DNA of 64,000 nt from Xiphydria camelus (lineage: Eukaryota; Arthropoda; Insecta; Hymenoptera; Xiphydriidae), in contig OY783192.1 of the NCBI GenBank assembly GCA_963678675.1, forward strand, positions 5,714,001-5,778,000, in the 5' to 3' direction. The notes beneath the pieces are model-generated. The model was not told the origin of the DNA. It saw only the letters and a list, made by a program, of their open reading frames with translations, and ran no database searches. The position numbers and the translations under genes are program-made. Shown piece by piece: positions 1-10,863 of the stretch; position 1 is the stretch's first letter, and each line of letters begins with the position of its first letter.

Positions 1-1381
1 CGTTAGGTCATACTCGGAATAATGGGGCAGGTGTTTCGATAGACCCTCGTGGCGAGCCACTGGAAGCGAACGTATACCTATAGGTACCCATAGTTACAAC
101 GCGGCGGCGTTTGAGGTGAAAGGTCTCGAGTTTCGTGTGCAATTATCTCGTATATCGCTATCAATATTTGCCCGCCCCATGCACCAGCCGCGAGATAGTA
201 CTAATTATCCGAACGGTAAACGCCGCGCGCCGAAGGATACTCGCTATCGCAGACTCACGCTTCGTCGACTCGCCCGATTCCTGTACATCGTCGACAGTTC
301 CGGTTCGACGATGTTTACGCCGTCAGCTCGATGCCTCTTTACAAAGAACTAACGCTTCTAATACCGTCGCGGCGTAGCGGTGAATTCTCCTCCGGTTGCA
401 TCGACGACAGTTCATCTCGCGATCCCTCCGCGCGGATATTCCATTTTATCTCGCTTCGCGTGCCGCAGAGCCGTAACGATCGGGATTCCGTAATCGACAT
501 CAGCGACGCGCGGGTAAAGCGTGACTTGGACGGATCCTCGAGACGAGGTTCCCAGGCAGGCAACGTTCCTTTCAGGATTTTACGCAGGTGTGTGAGTGTC
601 GTAACGATCTCTTCTCTCCCTCTTCCTCTTTCACTCCATGCCTATGGCTATTTCTCCTCGGGAGAAAATGCACACTCTGATGAGTCATGTATCGAACTGC
701 AGTTGCACGTCCATATGCAGTGTCGGGCATACATCGTGTTGCACCGCGTTGCCGCAAATGCCAAACGTAGTGTAGGATCACTTTTGTCGAGTCAATGAAT
801 TAACTCGATCGGGGAGTGGATAGGTGAGTAAGTGCACGTGCATTGCGAGGTATCTAAATCTATGGTACCCCTATTACAGCTGGTGGAACGAGCGCACGCG
901 AGAGAAAGAGATAGACAAAAGTAGTATGTGTCGTAAATACAACGAAATGTAGCAAATATTATTCTCACGATTCGGATTTTAATAAGAATCCGACCGGGTG
1001 AAAAGTCTCCTATTTTCTTTCGGATCCGTTCCTGCTGTATCCATCCTTCGCGTATAAACGTGCGTTAAAGTAGCTCCACTCTGCGACGCGACAGAGGAGA
1101 GTTACCTTTGTATGCGATGTTGGATTCTGCGAAACGTGAAATGACGCGCGCGCCTCGCGGGGGGAATAACAATTTACCCTCGCACATCGTCGCGAGATTC
1201 TTTTATGGTGGGACCTCTATGAGCGAAGAGGTGAGGGCAATTCCGTGAGATTTTTCCCTCTTATACCTATGTATGTATTTTTTTCTTTAAATGAAGATGA
1301 GAGTCAAATAGATTTTAAACTATGCACTATCAACCAGCTGCACGCCAATAACATTAGGCGCACAAATTATTCTCTATACTT
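1..1381. other. intergenic, no gene supported
   Basis: Open frames of up to about 155 codons overlap on both strands in CpG-rich sequence. None has a recognisable domain, a splice-site context or a plausible start. I see no RNA gene and no clear repeat here. Confidence 0.5.
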
Positions 1382-1524
1382 GAATTGGTCAAAATGACTG
1401 ACAATCAGCGAATAGTGGCTAATAATTAGCTGAGATCATACCGCTGTAATTTTTCAGCAATATGTTTTTAGCTCACTGTCAGCTATTGTACTATTCGTTG
1501 ATTGTCAGTCATTTTTGTTGATTC
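1382..1524. repeat. short palindromic element (MITE-like)
   Basis: The left arm at 1382-1415 contains ATGACTGACAATCAGCGAAT. The right arm at 1490-1524 contains its near-perfect reverse complement, with one mismatch in the core. The middle is AT-rich. No target duplication is clear. It fits a small non-autonomous DNA transposon or a foldback. Confidence 0.6.
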
Positions 1525-1854
1525 GGATTTAAAGAGTGCAGTCACCGTATCACATTGTCACAGCATATCGCGTTGTGTCTTTCATTCTTGCTATAACCAG
1601 GTGTTCTAGAATAAGCATTCGCGTAAACTGAGTTACTCGATCTCATACGAGAGGAAGCGTACGCCGATCTCGGAAGTCGAATGTCCTTCGCAGCTGTTAG
1701 AGCTGGCTGATAGCTCCTAATATCAAATAACCCACCTAATCACGCCGGTGTGTATTTTGAAGAATTTGGTAAAGGGTTAAAATAATAAAGTAATAATGTG
1801 GGAAAGCAGGAGAAATTATTAATTAATTCTTAGACAATAAATGAGGTAGACATA

Positions 1855-2062
1855 AGGGTTTTCGGAGGTTCCTACTGTGCTAAGAACTGTGCTGTGTGTA
1901 AGAACAATTTTTGCTTAGAAACTAATAAATTGTAATGTAAACTATCACGATTTAATATTTTCAAAAGAAAAGTTATCGTACTACACTGTAAAAACATCGG
2001 AAAACTCTCATATGTACTTTTATTGCAAATACGGTAAAATTTACTGGTATCAGTCTTTCTAT
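1855..2062. repeat. diverged interspersed repeat, copy 1
   Basis: This stretch aligns with 9553-9750. Shared blocks include AAGAACAATTTTT, AAATTGTAATG, CACTGTAAAAA and TTTATTGCAAATAC, in the same order and with similar spacing. The similarity is direct but diverged, so this is an old repeat of unknown class. Confidence 0.55.
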
Positions 2063-2254
2063 GAGCGCAATTGTGCGGTGATGTTTTTCACTGATAAAGA
2101 AATTTGTATTAAATTTAATATAATTGTACATAAAGCTTTTATCCAATACATAATTATAAACATTAATATACTCCGTTATGAAATTTATAAGGGCAATTTC
2201 ATACGGAAATACATTAATTTTCATGATCACGTATTGGAAACAATTTTTATATAA

Positions 2255-4340
2255 AAGTATATTAAAAATACAAATTTTTTCTACAGTATTGTTTCAAAGA
2301 CACGAGCAGCCACTGAAACCTTTCGTGCTTGCTTTCGCCACCGTTTGAACGACGAGAGAGTACCGTAACAATATACTCACACACACGCACGCGTGAAGTT
2401 TCCTAATCGATAAATATTATCGTTCGAGACCGCAAGGCACGAGATAGTCGTAAAAATGAAATTGCGGTTAGCCGATTAATGGGTACTCAACGATTGTGCT
2501 AATTTACGGATGATGTACGTAACAACGACATTGTTGCCTCGTGTTATGGGTTTTCTCGATATATGCATCCTTTTTTTACGTTCCGCTTCAATGTCACGCA
2601 TTATCCACTCGTGATTATATGCTGCTGTATTTATAGCTCGTGAATAATCAAGAAAGGCGCTGGACTACAGATTATCTAATTATATCGTAAATTTATATAA
2701 AAATCTACACGTGTTCAGAGACGCGAGAATTTCTTCCTCTTACTTCAGTATTTCGTTTTATTAGATTGAAAGGTCTATCGAAGGACGTTTTGTCAAGGAA
2801 AATAGAGAAAAGCGAAGTAATCGGCAAGACAATCAATCGGACGATTTATTTCCCAAGTATCAGAACAATGCAGTATCTACGTAAAATACATGACGATATG
2901 TAGGTACCTCGAAATTCTCCCGCTTCTCATATTCGTCATTTGATAACTCAAATTGTGTCTGAATGTCATACGGATGTTCCAGGTAGAGATCGTCTTCTTT
3001 TACATTATTATATAAAGTACCTATACATATATTTCTATAAAAATCTTCAATATGGATTTAAAGTCTACGGAAAAAGACATAATCGTGAAATATAGCCATT
3101 GCTATTCTGATGTAGTTGGTATTGCTTCAAGAGACGGAAATAATACCTTCATCGTGTGTACTTACATATGTAAATGAAATCTAACTTTCAGATATGTCAC
3201 GTTTCAAGATGGTAAACGTTTTTGACGTCCCCGCTGCCTTTAAATGGTAAATAGCTTCCGAAAATAACACTGAAAGATGGTCGCCCAAAAGTGAAAACAA
3301 CAAAATGTTTGATAAACACATGGATATCGCATGGAATCGCCTTTATTCGCCGAGCAGGTTCCAAAGAGACAGTCGAGACGACGAGAAGAGCATCGTAGAA
3401 CGTCCCGCGTCCTCGTTCTCGTGAGAGGCTCTGAAAAATTGCGAATACGAGAAATCGGAACGTTCGTTGGCGCGACGAGTGCAGCGATCGTGAACCGAGC
3501 TGCACGATGCGCCGGAGGTCCGCGTATTATCTTCTGGAGTCTTGCAGCAGCCGTTCAATCAGTCAGTCAGTGACCCATAACAATTATAGTGTAACGACAG
3601 GGGGAGAGCTTCGGTGCGTTACAGGGGGGGCAAGCCTATTGACGGAAATGGAATAAAGCCGCGTGATCCGGTAGGGTTATATTGCGTTGGCCAAGCTTCT
3701 TTACGGTTGAAAGATCCAACGCACTGTAGATGTAACTATACTCCGAGGAAAATAATCTCCCTATGTAAGATGATTACTTTTTTATGAAATTTCAACAGAA
3801 TTCTTCTTACCACAAAACGATATTTTTTTTACCCGAGATTGCTTTCTATAGTCCTTTTATCCTACATTATGTTGGAGATAGACGATAAATTCAAGTTACC
3901 TGTGCAAATTCGAAGTCACGCATTGCTGCTTGATATACATACCAATCGATACAGTCCTATACAGGTATGTGTATGTGTTTTGTTCGAGTCACCGTTTCAA
4001 ATCGGGTTATTTCGGCAGATTATCCACACATTGCGATACACACGGCGTATCCTTCGCGCGCTATCGACCGATTCGGGAGATGCAGCACGTAAACAGGATA
4101 AGGAATCGCACGGCTCATCGAAATATGTGTATGCCACACACGTCAATGCCCCGAGCGGCGAATAAACGCGCGAGCGTGACCGCATCTCCTCGCGAAAGTG
4201 CGCGCGTGAGCATTTAGATTCACACGTGTCAGCGCTATTGTCAAAACATAGGTATATTCAACATATTTAAGCAATCTTCTGTCATCGCGGGGATGTTTGT
4301 CATAAGTAGATCTCGGAATTCGGTGCCCGTATTTGGAGAA
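2255..4340. other. intergenic, no gene supported
   Basis: The stretch is AT-rich to about 3180 and then more CpG-rich. Open frames near 3197-3573 and 3839-4217 overlap on both strands and show no protein family. A run of G near 3625 is the only simple-sequence feature. Confidence 0.45.
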
Positions 4341-4654
4341 TACCTGGGAAAAAATGTTTATATAATATCTCATATATGATCATATATGTATAATTGGATA
4401 TTATCGGTTCCGAAGTTCGTCTCTATCTGATCAGACTGAAATTAGATGAAATCATATCCAACATTTTCGACTTTGTTCTAATCACAATATATGTATCAAT
4501 ATAATAATGTCTGATCATATATTATTGATTATGTATGATTATATACGTATAGTACTTCATATACATATATAATTAGATAGAGACAAATTTGGAATTTGAT
4601 TATATGTAATTATACATGATCATATATGATTATATAAATATTTTTTCCCGGGAT
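4341..4654. repeat. AT-rich TIR element (MITE)
   Basis: The left end TACCTGGGAAAAAATG matches the inverted right end, which closes with TTTTTTCCCGGGATA. The arms continue inward as long AT-rich inverted blocks rich in CATATATGATCATATATG, then pair again at TCTCTATCT and AGATAGAGA. There is no coding capacity. Confidence 0.7.
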
Positions 4655-5420
4655 AATCAAACTTATGCATTCATGCGTTCTCTACGTGTGTATGTAGATT
4701 TTCACGCGCTATGATTGCAAGTGTAGCGAAGGCACACGAGAAATCAGCGGTTAATAAGCGATGACGACTGCGAAAATGATTATTTGTCCTTCCATCTCGA
4801 TCCCGTAATTCTCATCCGCGAGTATTCGCAAAGTGGACCGAGCAACTGTACCGCGAACCGCGCTTTGTTAGCACCCCGCGATAAGGTCCACTGGTGCTGC
4901 AGGTCGATCGATTATACACGGGGATCCGCATCAAAGACCTTCCGTCGACCCATTTCTCCCGGCCGGAGCAATTGTCACATACGAGATGACACCTCGTTCG
5001 GAACGGCTTCCCCGTGCTTCGAGATGCTCTTCGGCTCTTCTCTTTCGTACACGGTTGTCCCTCTTCTAGATACGACGAGACCACTCGCAGCGCTGCAGAA
5101 CGCCCAAACTTCGAGTACGTACGAGTACTCGCTAGCTAAACTCCCCTCGCGTCTTCTCGCCTCATCCCCTCATACACTTTATTCGCTCCGCGACAAATGG
5201 ACACGAGCGGACGACCCGGGCTTTGAGACACGCGAGATGAAAATTAGTACGGCGTACCGTAGCGCTTGTTTAGAGCTATTTAGAGTCCGGGCGCTGATCC
5301 GAGCGGCGCGCAATCATCATCCATTGACTTTCAGGCGTCGTCACTTATCTCGTAGCTGGTCAGACGTTATTTTACCAGAGATTAACGGGGCGATGGCCTA
5401 TCCCGCTCCTCTTCTATATG
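4655..5420. other. intergenic, no gene supported
   Basis: A long open frame crosses this stretch (4784-5563) but has no ATG at its start and runs into the repeat at 5421. It shows no domain. I treat it as chance in stop-poor, GC-rich sequence. Confidence 0.4.
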
Positions 5421-5639
5421 TACCACGTGAGACTAAACTTAGTCGCCAGGAAAGAAACTTCAATCACTATTATCTCATTATCTATGAACGTTTGGCCTAT
5501 ATCGATATAAGACTTTATTGTAGATTGGAACGTAATCTTGAAAAAAGTAATATACAAATATAAGCCAAGAACTCATAGGTAGTGAGATGATAGCGATTGA
5601 AGTTTCTTTCCTGACGAGTAACTTTAGCCTCGTATGGTA
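5421..5639. repeat. 219-bp TIR element (MITE), copy 1
   Basis: The left arm starts TACCACGTGAGACTAAAC and the right arm ends with the inverse of TACCATACGAGGCTAAAG. Inverted similarity extends about 65 bp on each side, including GAAAGAAACTTCAATC. Another copy of the same length lies at 57989-58207. Ends of the form TA-CC...GG-TA suggest a TA target duplication of Tc1/mariner type, which is an inference. Confidence 0.75.
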
Positions 5640-6625
5640 CATGTAGAATGTTTAATTTACGCTCACAGGGTGTGTTCAGAGAGTATGAACTATAAATTCA
5701 GAGGCGCGTTGTCCGAGAAATCGGGTGCCCTTTTTCATGGTTCGACGCCAAAAAATTATTCCTCGTAAAGTTGTACATTTTTCGATCCTCCATCCTCGAT
5801 TTCCTCGAGAAAACCACGATGTCGAAATCGCGAGAAGGAAGTTGCACGGCTAAAAGCTACACAGGCGCGGTCCGCGTCTATCTCCGCGTCGATCTCCGGA
5901 CTTTACCACCGCTTAACAAAAGAATCGATCTGATATACACGCTCAATTATTATTTCAATGGAGGTTTTTATTAGCGGAGGGAATTTAGCGAGGCTAACCT
6001 TATTGTCGCGTAAGTGAATCGGGAGATTGCCGACACGACTGACTCGCGCGTTCGCGCAATATTCTCAGCGACGTTTCAATGCTGAGATTCCACGGTTCTT
6101 TCGAAAGTACCCGGCGCCTTTTTCCCCGCGTTCGCAGCCGATTCGCGATCTACCCTGGAAGAGTCGCTCGTGACGAATTCGTCTGGAATTCCAGTTCCGA
6201 AGAAGCGGCGTCGTACGGGAATACGCGATTCTGTAGGTTTCTACGAAAAGAACGGTTTACGATTTTTTTTTTCAACGAAACGTGCGATGCGATGAAAGAA
6301 TCATAACCCCCGCGTTACGTTACTATTATATCCAGAGCAACGGCGAGTCGTGCAAGATCGTCGTCAACGATAGCATCTAGCGGTTCTCTCCCGAGAAAAT
6401 CAGTTAGCTGCTTCCGTATAACGAGCAGGGGAAAACTTCTCGATAAGCTAGTTGCGCCACACCGGAAGCTGAGGCATTCGAGTCAGTCCGAGCGGAGTGT
6501 AACGAAGATCATAAATGGTAACGACTATCGGATAGGAATTATCTTATCGCGGTAGAGTTGCGCGTGCGAGTTCACATGGCGAGCGTATAAAATGATTTCG
6601 ACATTGTATCTTACGCTGTCTTTGG
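5640..6625. other. intergenic, no gene supported
   Basis: I see no convincing exon, RNA gene or repeat. The small frames at 5771-5974 and 6079-6306 have no recognisable product. Confidence 0.4.
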
Positions 6626-7297
6626 GGCTGTCCATAAATAATGTAAGGCGATTTTGAGGAGTTACACCCTTCCCTCTGCTCTGTATAAGATCCAGTAAGA
6701 TTTCTCCCTTCCGCCCTTCCTTTTCATATAATATTATGTAAAAAAATTTAATTCAACACACTTGATATAAAAAGGTTTCTTAGGCTTCTCAGACCAGTTT
6801 CAGTTACTTGACCAAAATGCGTGGCATAAGTTTTAACAATCTCGCAATACTAGGTATCGAAAAACTATTGTTGATTTTTTTTCAACGTTTATATAAGTGA
6901 AGTTTATTCTCTTTCAATGTAGACACTGAGAAAACATATTAATATACGAGTACGTATGCTTGATTATGACGTGATCAATATTTCTTTGGGTCAAGTAAAT
7001 ATTCATTGGTTATTACTCTATTTCTCTCTGAATGAAAGAGACATTCTAATAATTAATATATATTTATATACTTGGGGTCCAACGAAATATTTCCATCGCC
7101 ATAATCAAGTAAATATTTATTAACTACAAATGAACTCTTCTCTCAGTGTACATATGTAAGGAATAGAGAAAGAATTCCCGTAGTATTTCTTACATAAAAC
7201 TGATCTTCCACCCCTCACCCCCCTAGCCTAAATTACTATAGAGATTTGCATGGACCCCACCCTCCTCTTAGCCGCCTTATGTAATTAATGGACAACT
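6626..7297. repeat. TIR element with GGCTGTCCAT ends
   Basis: The left end GGCTGTCCATAAATAATG, followed by TAAGGCG, is mirrored at the right end by CGCCTTATGTAATTAATG and then GACAACT. The ends are diverged but collinear over about 25 bp. The inside has no open frame. A second TIR element (6923-7150) is nested in it. The transposon superfamily is not clear. Confidence 0.6.
6923..7150. repeat. nested TIR element, ACACTGAGA family
   Basis: The ends are ACACTGAGAAAAC and its inverse, closing with TCTCTCAGTGTA. The inner arms contain TTGATTATG and the inverse CATAATCAA. The element at 45354-45590 has the same ends, internal order and length, so this is a repeat family. Confidence 0.65.
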
Positions 7298-9482
7298 ACT
7301 CCTTCCGTTGCTGCGTTATATCGGTATAGTGTACATACGTGCTGTTAGTTTGCAACTAATAATATTGGCGATTATTTAAGGAAAAGTGCGCTGTGCTGAT
7401 ATTACGCAGCAACGAGAAATTCAGATGAAAAGTAGCGGAAAAACTATATACACAGCACGTTACACCCCACTTTGCAAATAACCATTTTTTCGCTCGTTCA
7501 CGGTCGATTCGCACTCGTGCACATTTTCTTTCCTCACCCACTTACAAAGTGACCTCCCCACAAATCGTGCAAGACTCGATCCTAAAAAGTCTCCTACAAT
7601 TTTCACGATCGCCTAAAATTATTCGAAAAAGAAATATTTCCCTCTTTACGGTGACATTTCGGCCGGCATGTGCGAATCGCTGTGCTCGTCATCGAGTCAC
7701 CGTTTTCTTCGTTCCGGGTGCACAAAAGTGAAACCTGTGATTTAATCAGGCGTGAATGTCAAAGGGGAGATAATGCGTGGTATACAACTGAGGTACACGT
7801 GACATCGCCGTTACTCGGCTAAAAAATGCGGGTAGAACCTCGATAGAATACCGTATTCGAGCCGGTAATACACGTACACTCGAGAACTGGCAGCGACGAC
7901 TCTCGCACACTCTTCTAATGGAGCCAACGGCGAAAGTCGATCCGGCGAAGCTAGAGTTCCTTCCGTTTTACTAATTTGGTGGATAGGCACGGCTCTCTGT
8001 CGTTTTATAGACATTCAAGTATTCGCGCGTACGTCTATGATCAGGTCGTAAGAGGTGAGAATTTCTAATTTTTTTTCACCAAGTCACAATAACTGGTAAA
8101 TTATTATTGATTATAGCGATTCTGTGTGTGTGGTACAGGATCGAAAAAATTCTCGGTTGCATTTTGTTCGTTCGCTGAGAAAATAATGATACCGTTTCAC
8201 AAAAAGATAAGGGATAAACACTCCGATTAAAGTGCTAATACAAAATCGATTATCTTAAAAACGATAAGAGATATCGAGAAAAGATTTAAATAAAACATAT
8301 TTATCTATATTTTTACTATTGAAAAGCTGCTTTCGATTTGTCAGATATCTCCACTACGTTTCGAGATAATCGCGATCAAAGTTAAGTAGAAACTGGAGTT
8401 TCTATTCCACTTGTATCCTATTATCCAGGGTAAATATCGGCTCAAAAATTAATTTCTCTCCATGTTTATACGCATAACAAAAACGCCCTTACCCGATCCT
8501 TTCTTCCTTTCGCGCAAATGTCCGTTGCAAATAACATCTTCGTCGATCGACGAGACAAGACGCGATCGGAGTCGTTAGTCGCTAATTAGTCGGAGACACC
8601 TTTTTACACGTTCAATCGCAAAAAAAACTATGCGAGCCGCTTCGTCGTTGCATCACCTCAACCTTCGTCGACCCAGCGTATCGCCACGAGAATAACATTG
8701 AATTTTACGACTCCAATGATAAGTGGAGAAAGTGTTATCGACTTCAATCCCAGCTTATTGCGCGAACGGCCGGCCGATTCGTATATCTATACGGCCAAAT
8801 TACGTTCACGCTGGAGCTGCGAAATCGCTGCATTCATCCGCGACGATTATTCCCGCATGGTGCGAATTCCGATGAAGTCGCGTCCTCGATGCAGAGAGAA
8901 GGCGTTTTATGGAGTGATGAGAGAAATTTAAAAGTGGTGGAGACAAGATTCGAAAGAATGTGGTGATACGCTATGTGCAGAGCGAGAAATGCGGTTGACT
9001 AGCTGCTTGAACTAATAGTAATTCGCAGAAATATGTAGACTAATGCAGCTTTTTTGGTCGAACGACCGAATGTATAGCCAGAAAAAGATTTATGTATTTG
9101 AATAAGAATCTAGTAGAGAGTTTTGACTCAGAACGCGAATAGGAATTACGGGCCAACAAGAAAAAAGAGAATAAAGAAATTCCCTACTCCTGTGTTCGAT
9201 GTGAATAAATTCCTATTTATAATTAATGAAATTTCTAGTCTTTATATTCAAATAAATTTGTTCTCAATATAAATTAAGTTTTCTCTCAGTGTAGAGTATA
9301 GACCCTTAGATGTTAATTGGACCAAGAGAGTTCATTTTTCTTAAATCGTGGTGAAAATGAACATTTCGTTCATTCGTAAGTCTTCTTTGGCGAAGAATGA
9401 AGTAATACCAATGACCAGAATGATCATTCTCGCCACGTCTTAAGAAATATGAACCCAAAAACCGATTTGCCTCGGTCTCTTT
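7298..9482. other. intergenic, no gene supported
   Basis: No exon or RNA gene is supported. Open frames near 7356-8014 and 8698-8931 lack domains. Sequence ending TTCTCTCAGTGTAG near 9295 resembles one end of the ACACTGAGA family, but I could not pair it with an opposite end. Confidence 0.4.
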
Positions 9483-9750
9483 TATGTAGAAGGTACACGA
9501 AAGACTGAGAGCGCAGTGAATTTTACTGTATTTACAATAAAAGAGGTACACATGAGAGTTCTTGGATTGTTCCTACTATGCCGAAGAACAATTTTTCCTT
9601 AGAAATTAGTAAATTGTAATGGAAAATTTGACGATTTAATGTTTTGAAAAAAAAATTACTGTACCACACTGTAAAAAAATCCGAAAACCCTCACGTATTC
9701 CTCTTTATTGCAAATACAGTAACATTTACTGGTATTAGTCTTTCCGCCTA
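9483..9750. repeat. inverted pair containing repeat copy 2
   Basis: The block at 9483-9560 is the inverse of the block at about 9685-9750; both include TTTATTGxAAATACAGTAA in sense or antisense. The 9553-9750 part also matches 1855-2062 directly. The arrangement suggests an old TIR element whose one arm is shared with the copy near 1.9 kb. Confidence 0.5.
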
Positions 9751-10013
9751 GGAGCTTTCCGCGCTGCGACGAATATGAGAGTAGAACATACATATGTATA
9801 ATAAGTAGATTACCAAAAAGTCCAAAACTCCCACGAGACAATCAGCGACATTATTTCGGTCTCGTCGTAACGTTTCGCGACGACCGTTCAGCTCTAATTA
9901 CACGTCACGCGAGTCGAACGCTCGTCTCTCGCGAGGAAAACGAGCTCGCTCGCGATAACGAGGCTTGTAGGAGGGGTAAGATGTACAGAGCGCGAATAAA
10001 CTAGGAACTAAGG

Positions 10014-10019
10014 TTTATT
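10014..10019 (-). terminator. polyadenylation signal in the 3' LTR
   Basis: AATAAA is present in element sense 49 bp before the LTR end. Together with the TATA-like box it predicts a long R region of more than 600 bp. Confidence 0.5.
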
Positions 10020-10120
10020 CGTGATCTGGAATACAAAAATGGTAGCGTAAGCGTGTGGAAAGAGAAGATCCCAGGAGGGATCGAGCTCGGAGAAGCGTCG
10101 GAGGGGGCTGCCGGTCGGGC

Positions 10121-10243
10121 TGCTCGTAGGCGGTGCGGGTCGTCCTCAGGAACGGCTGCGTCGGTCCTGGCGTGCCGGAACTGCTCGAAGGCGGTGCGGG
10201 TCGTCCTCAGGAACGGCTGCGTCGGTCCTGGCGTGCCGGGGGC
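10121..10243 (-). repeat. 61-bp tandem repeat, two units, in LTR
   Basis: Two nearly identical units start at 10121 and 10182 and contain GGCGGTGCGGGTCGTCC and GGTCCTGGCGTGCCGG. A partial third start follows near 10244. The same pair is in the other LTR at about 12917-13039. Confidence 0.85.
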
Positions 10244-10353
10244 TGCTCGCGTCCCGGGAATCGTCGTCAGGCCGGAGGCGAAGGTAACTCGTCCGCGTAG
10301 AAGGTCGCCGGGTAGGCGAGACGACGTGAGAACGTCGGCTGGAGCGGCGAGGA

Positions 10354-10647
10354 CGCTAGGGTGTTCGTGGAGCGAAAACTGCCGCTAGCGAACCTCAAGC
10401 CGGGACGGCGTAGGGCCGTCAGAGATCTGCGCGCGAGAGGGTGTTCGCTGAGCGAAGACTTCCCTCTCGGTTGCTCGAGAGTCGATCGGTGAACCACGAG
10501 AGCTGCGATGTTCGCTGAGCGAAAACTGTCGCCGCTCGTGTGGTGGCCGTTCGACTACTAGGGTGTTCGCTGAGCGAAAACTTCCCTAGGGCGTTCGACT
10601 GAGACTTCCGAGGGATAGTGGTGTTCGCTGAGCGAAAACTTCCACTA
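10354..10647 (-). other. hairpin array in the 3' LTR
   Basis: This is the same five-hairpin array as at 13150-13443. In the genomic RNA it would lie in the 3' untranslated end. A sixth, decayed unit at about 10589-10612 has a changed core. Confidence 0.7.
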
Positions 10648-10863
10648 CCGTGACTCGAGATGGTCTGGCGGCGATGGCTCGCCGGCCGTCTAATATACCC
10701 CGTTTGCGGACCTTGCCGAAAGCCCGCTGATGACCGATGACCGTTAGGTCCTCGGATGACGCGTCCTAACTACCTGCGCGTCCCTTATGACGCGCTCGGG
10801 GCTGTCTCCAACCCTTGAATCGTCGGCAGGCTGACGCATGCCGACTCGGCTGCGATCCACGCG

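Noticed and set aside
4784..5563. Open frame of 259 codons on plus
   Set aside because: No ATG at its start, no domain, and its last part runs through a repeat with a second copy at 58 kb. The region is stop-poor by composition.
10053..10388. Repeated plus-strand frame in both LTRs (111 codons)
   Set aside because: It lies in LTR sequence opposite to element sense and follows the tandem repeat and hairpins. No protein family is visible.
10354..10647. CRISPR-like array
   Set aside because: The repeats are hairpins with complementary flanks in an insect LTR. Spacing is irregular and there are no spacers of constant length.
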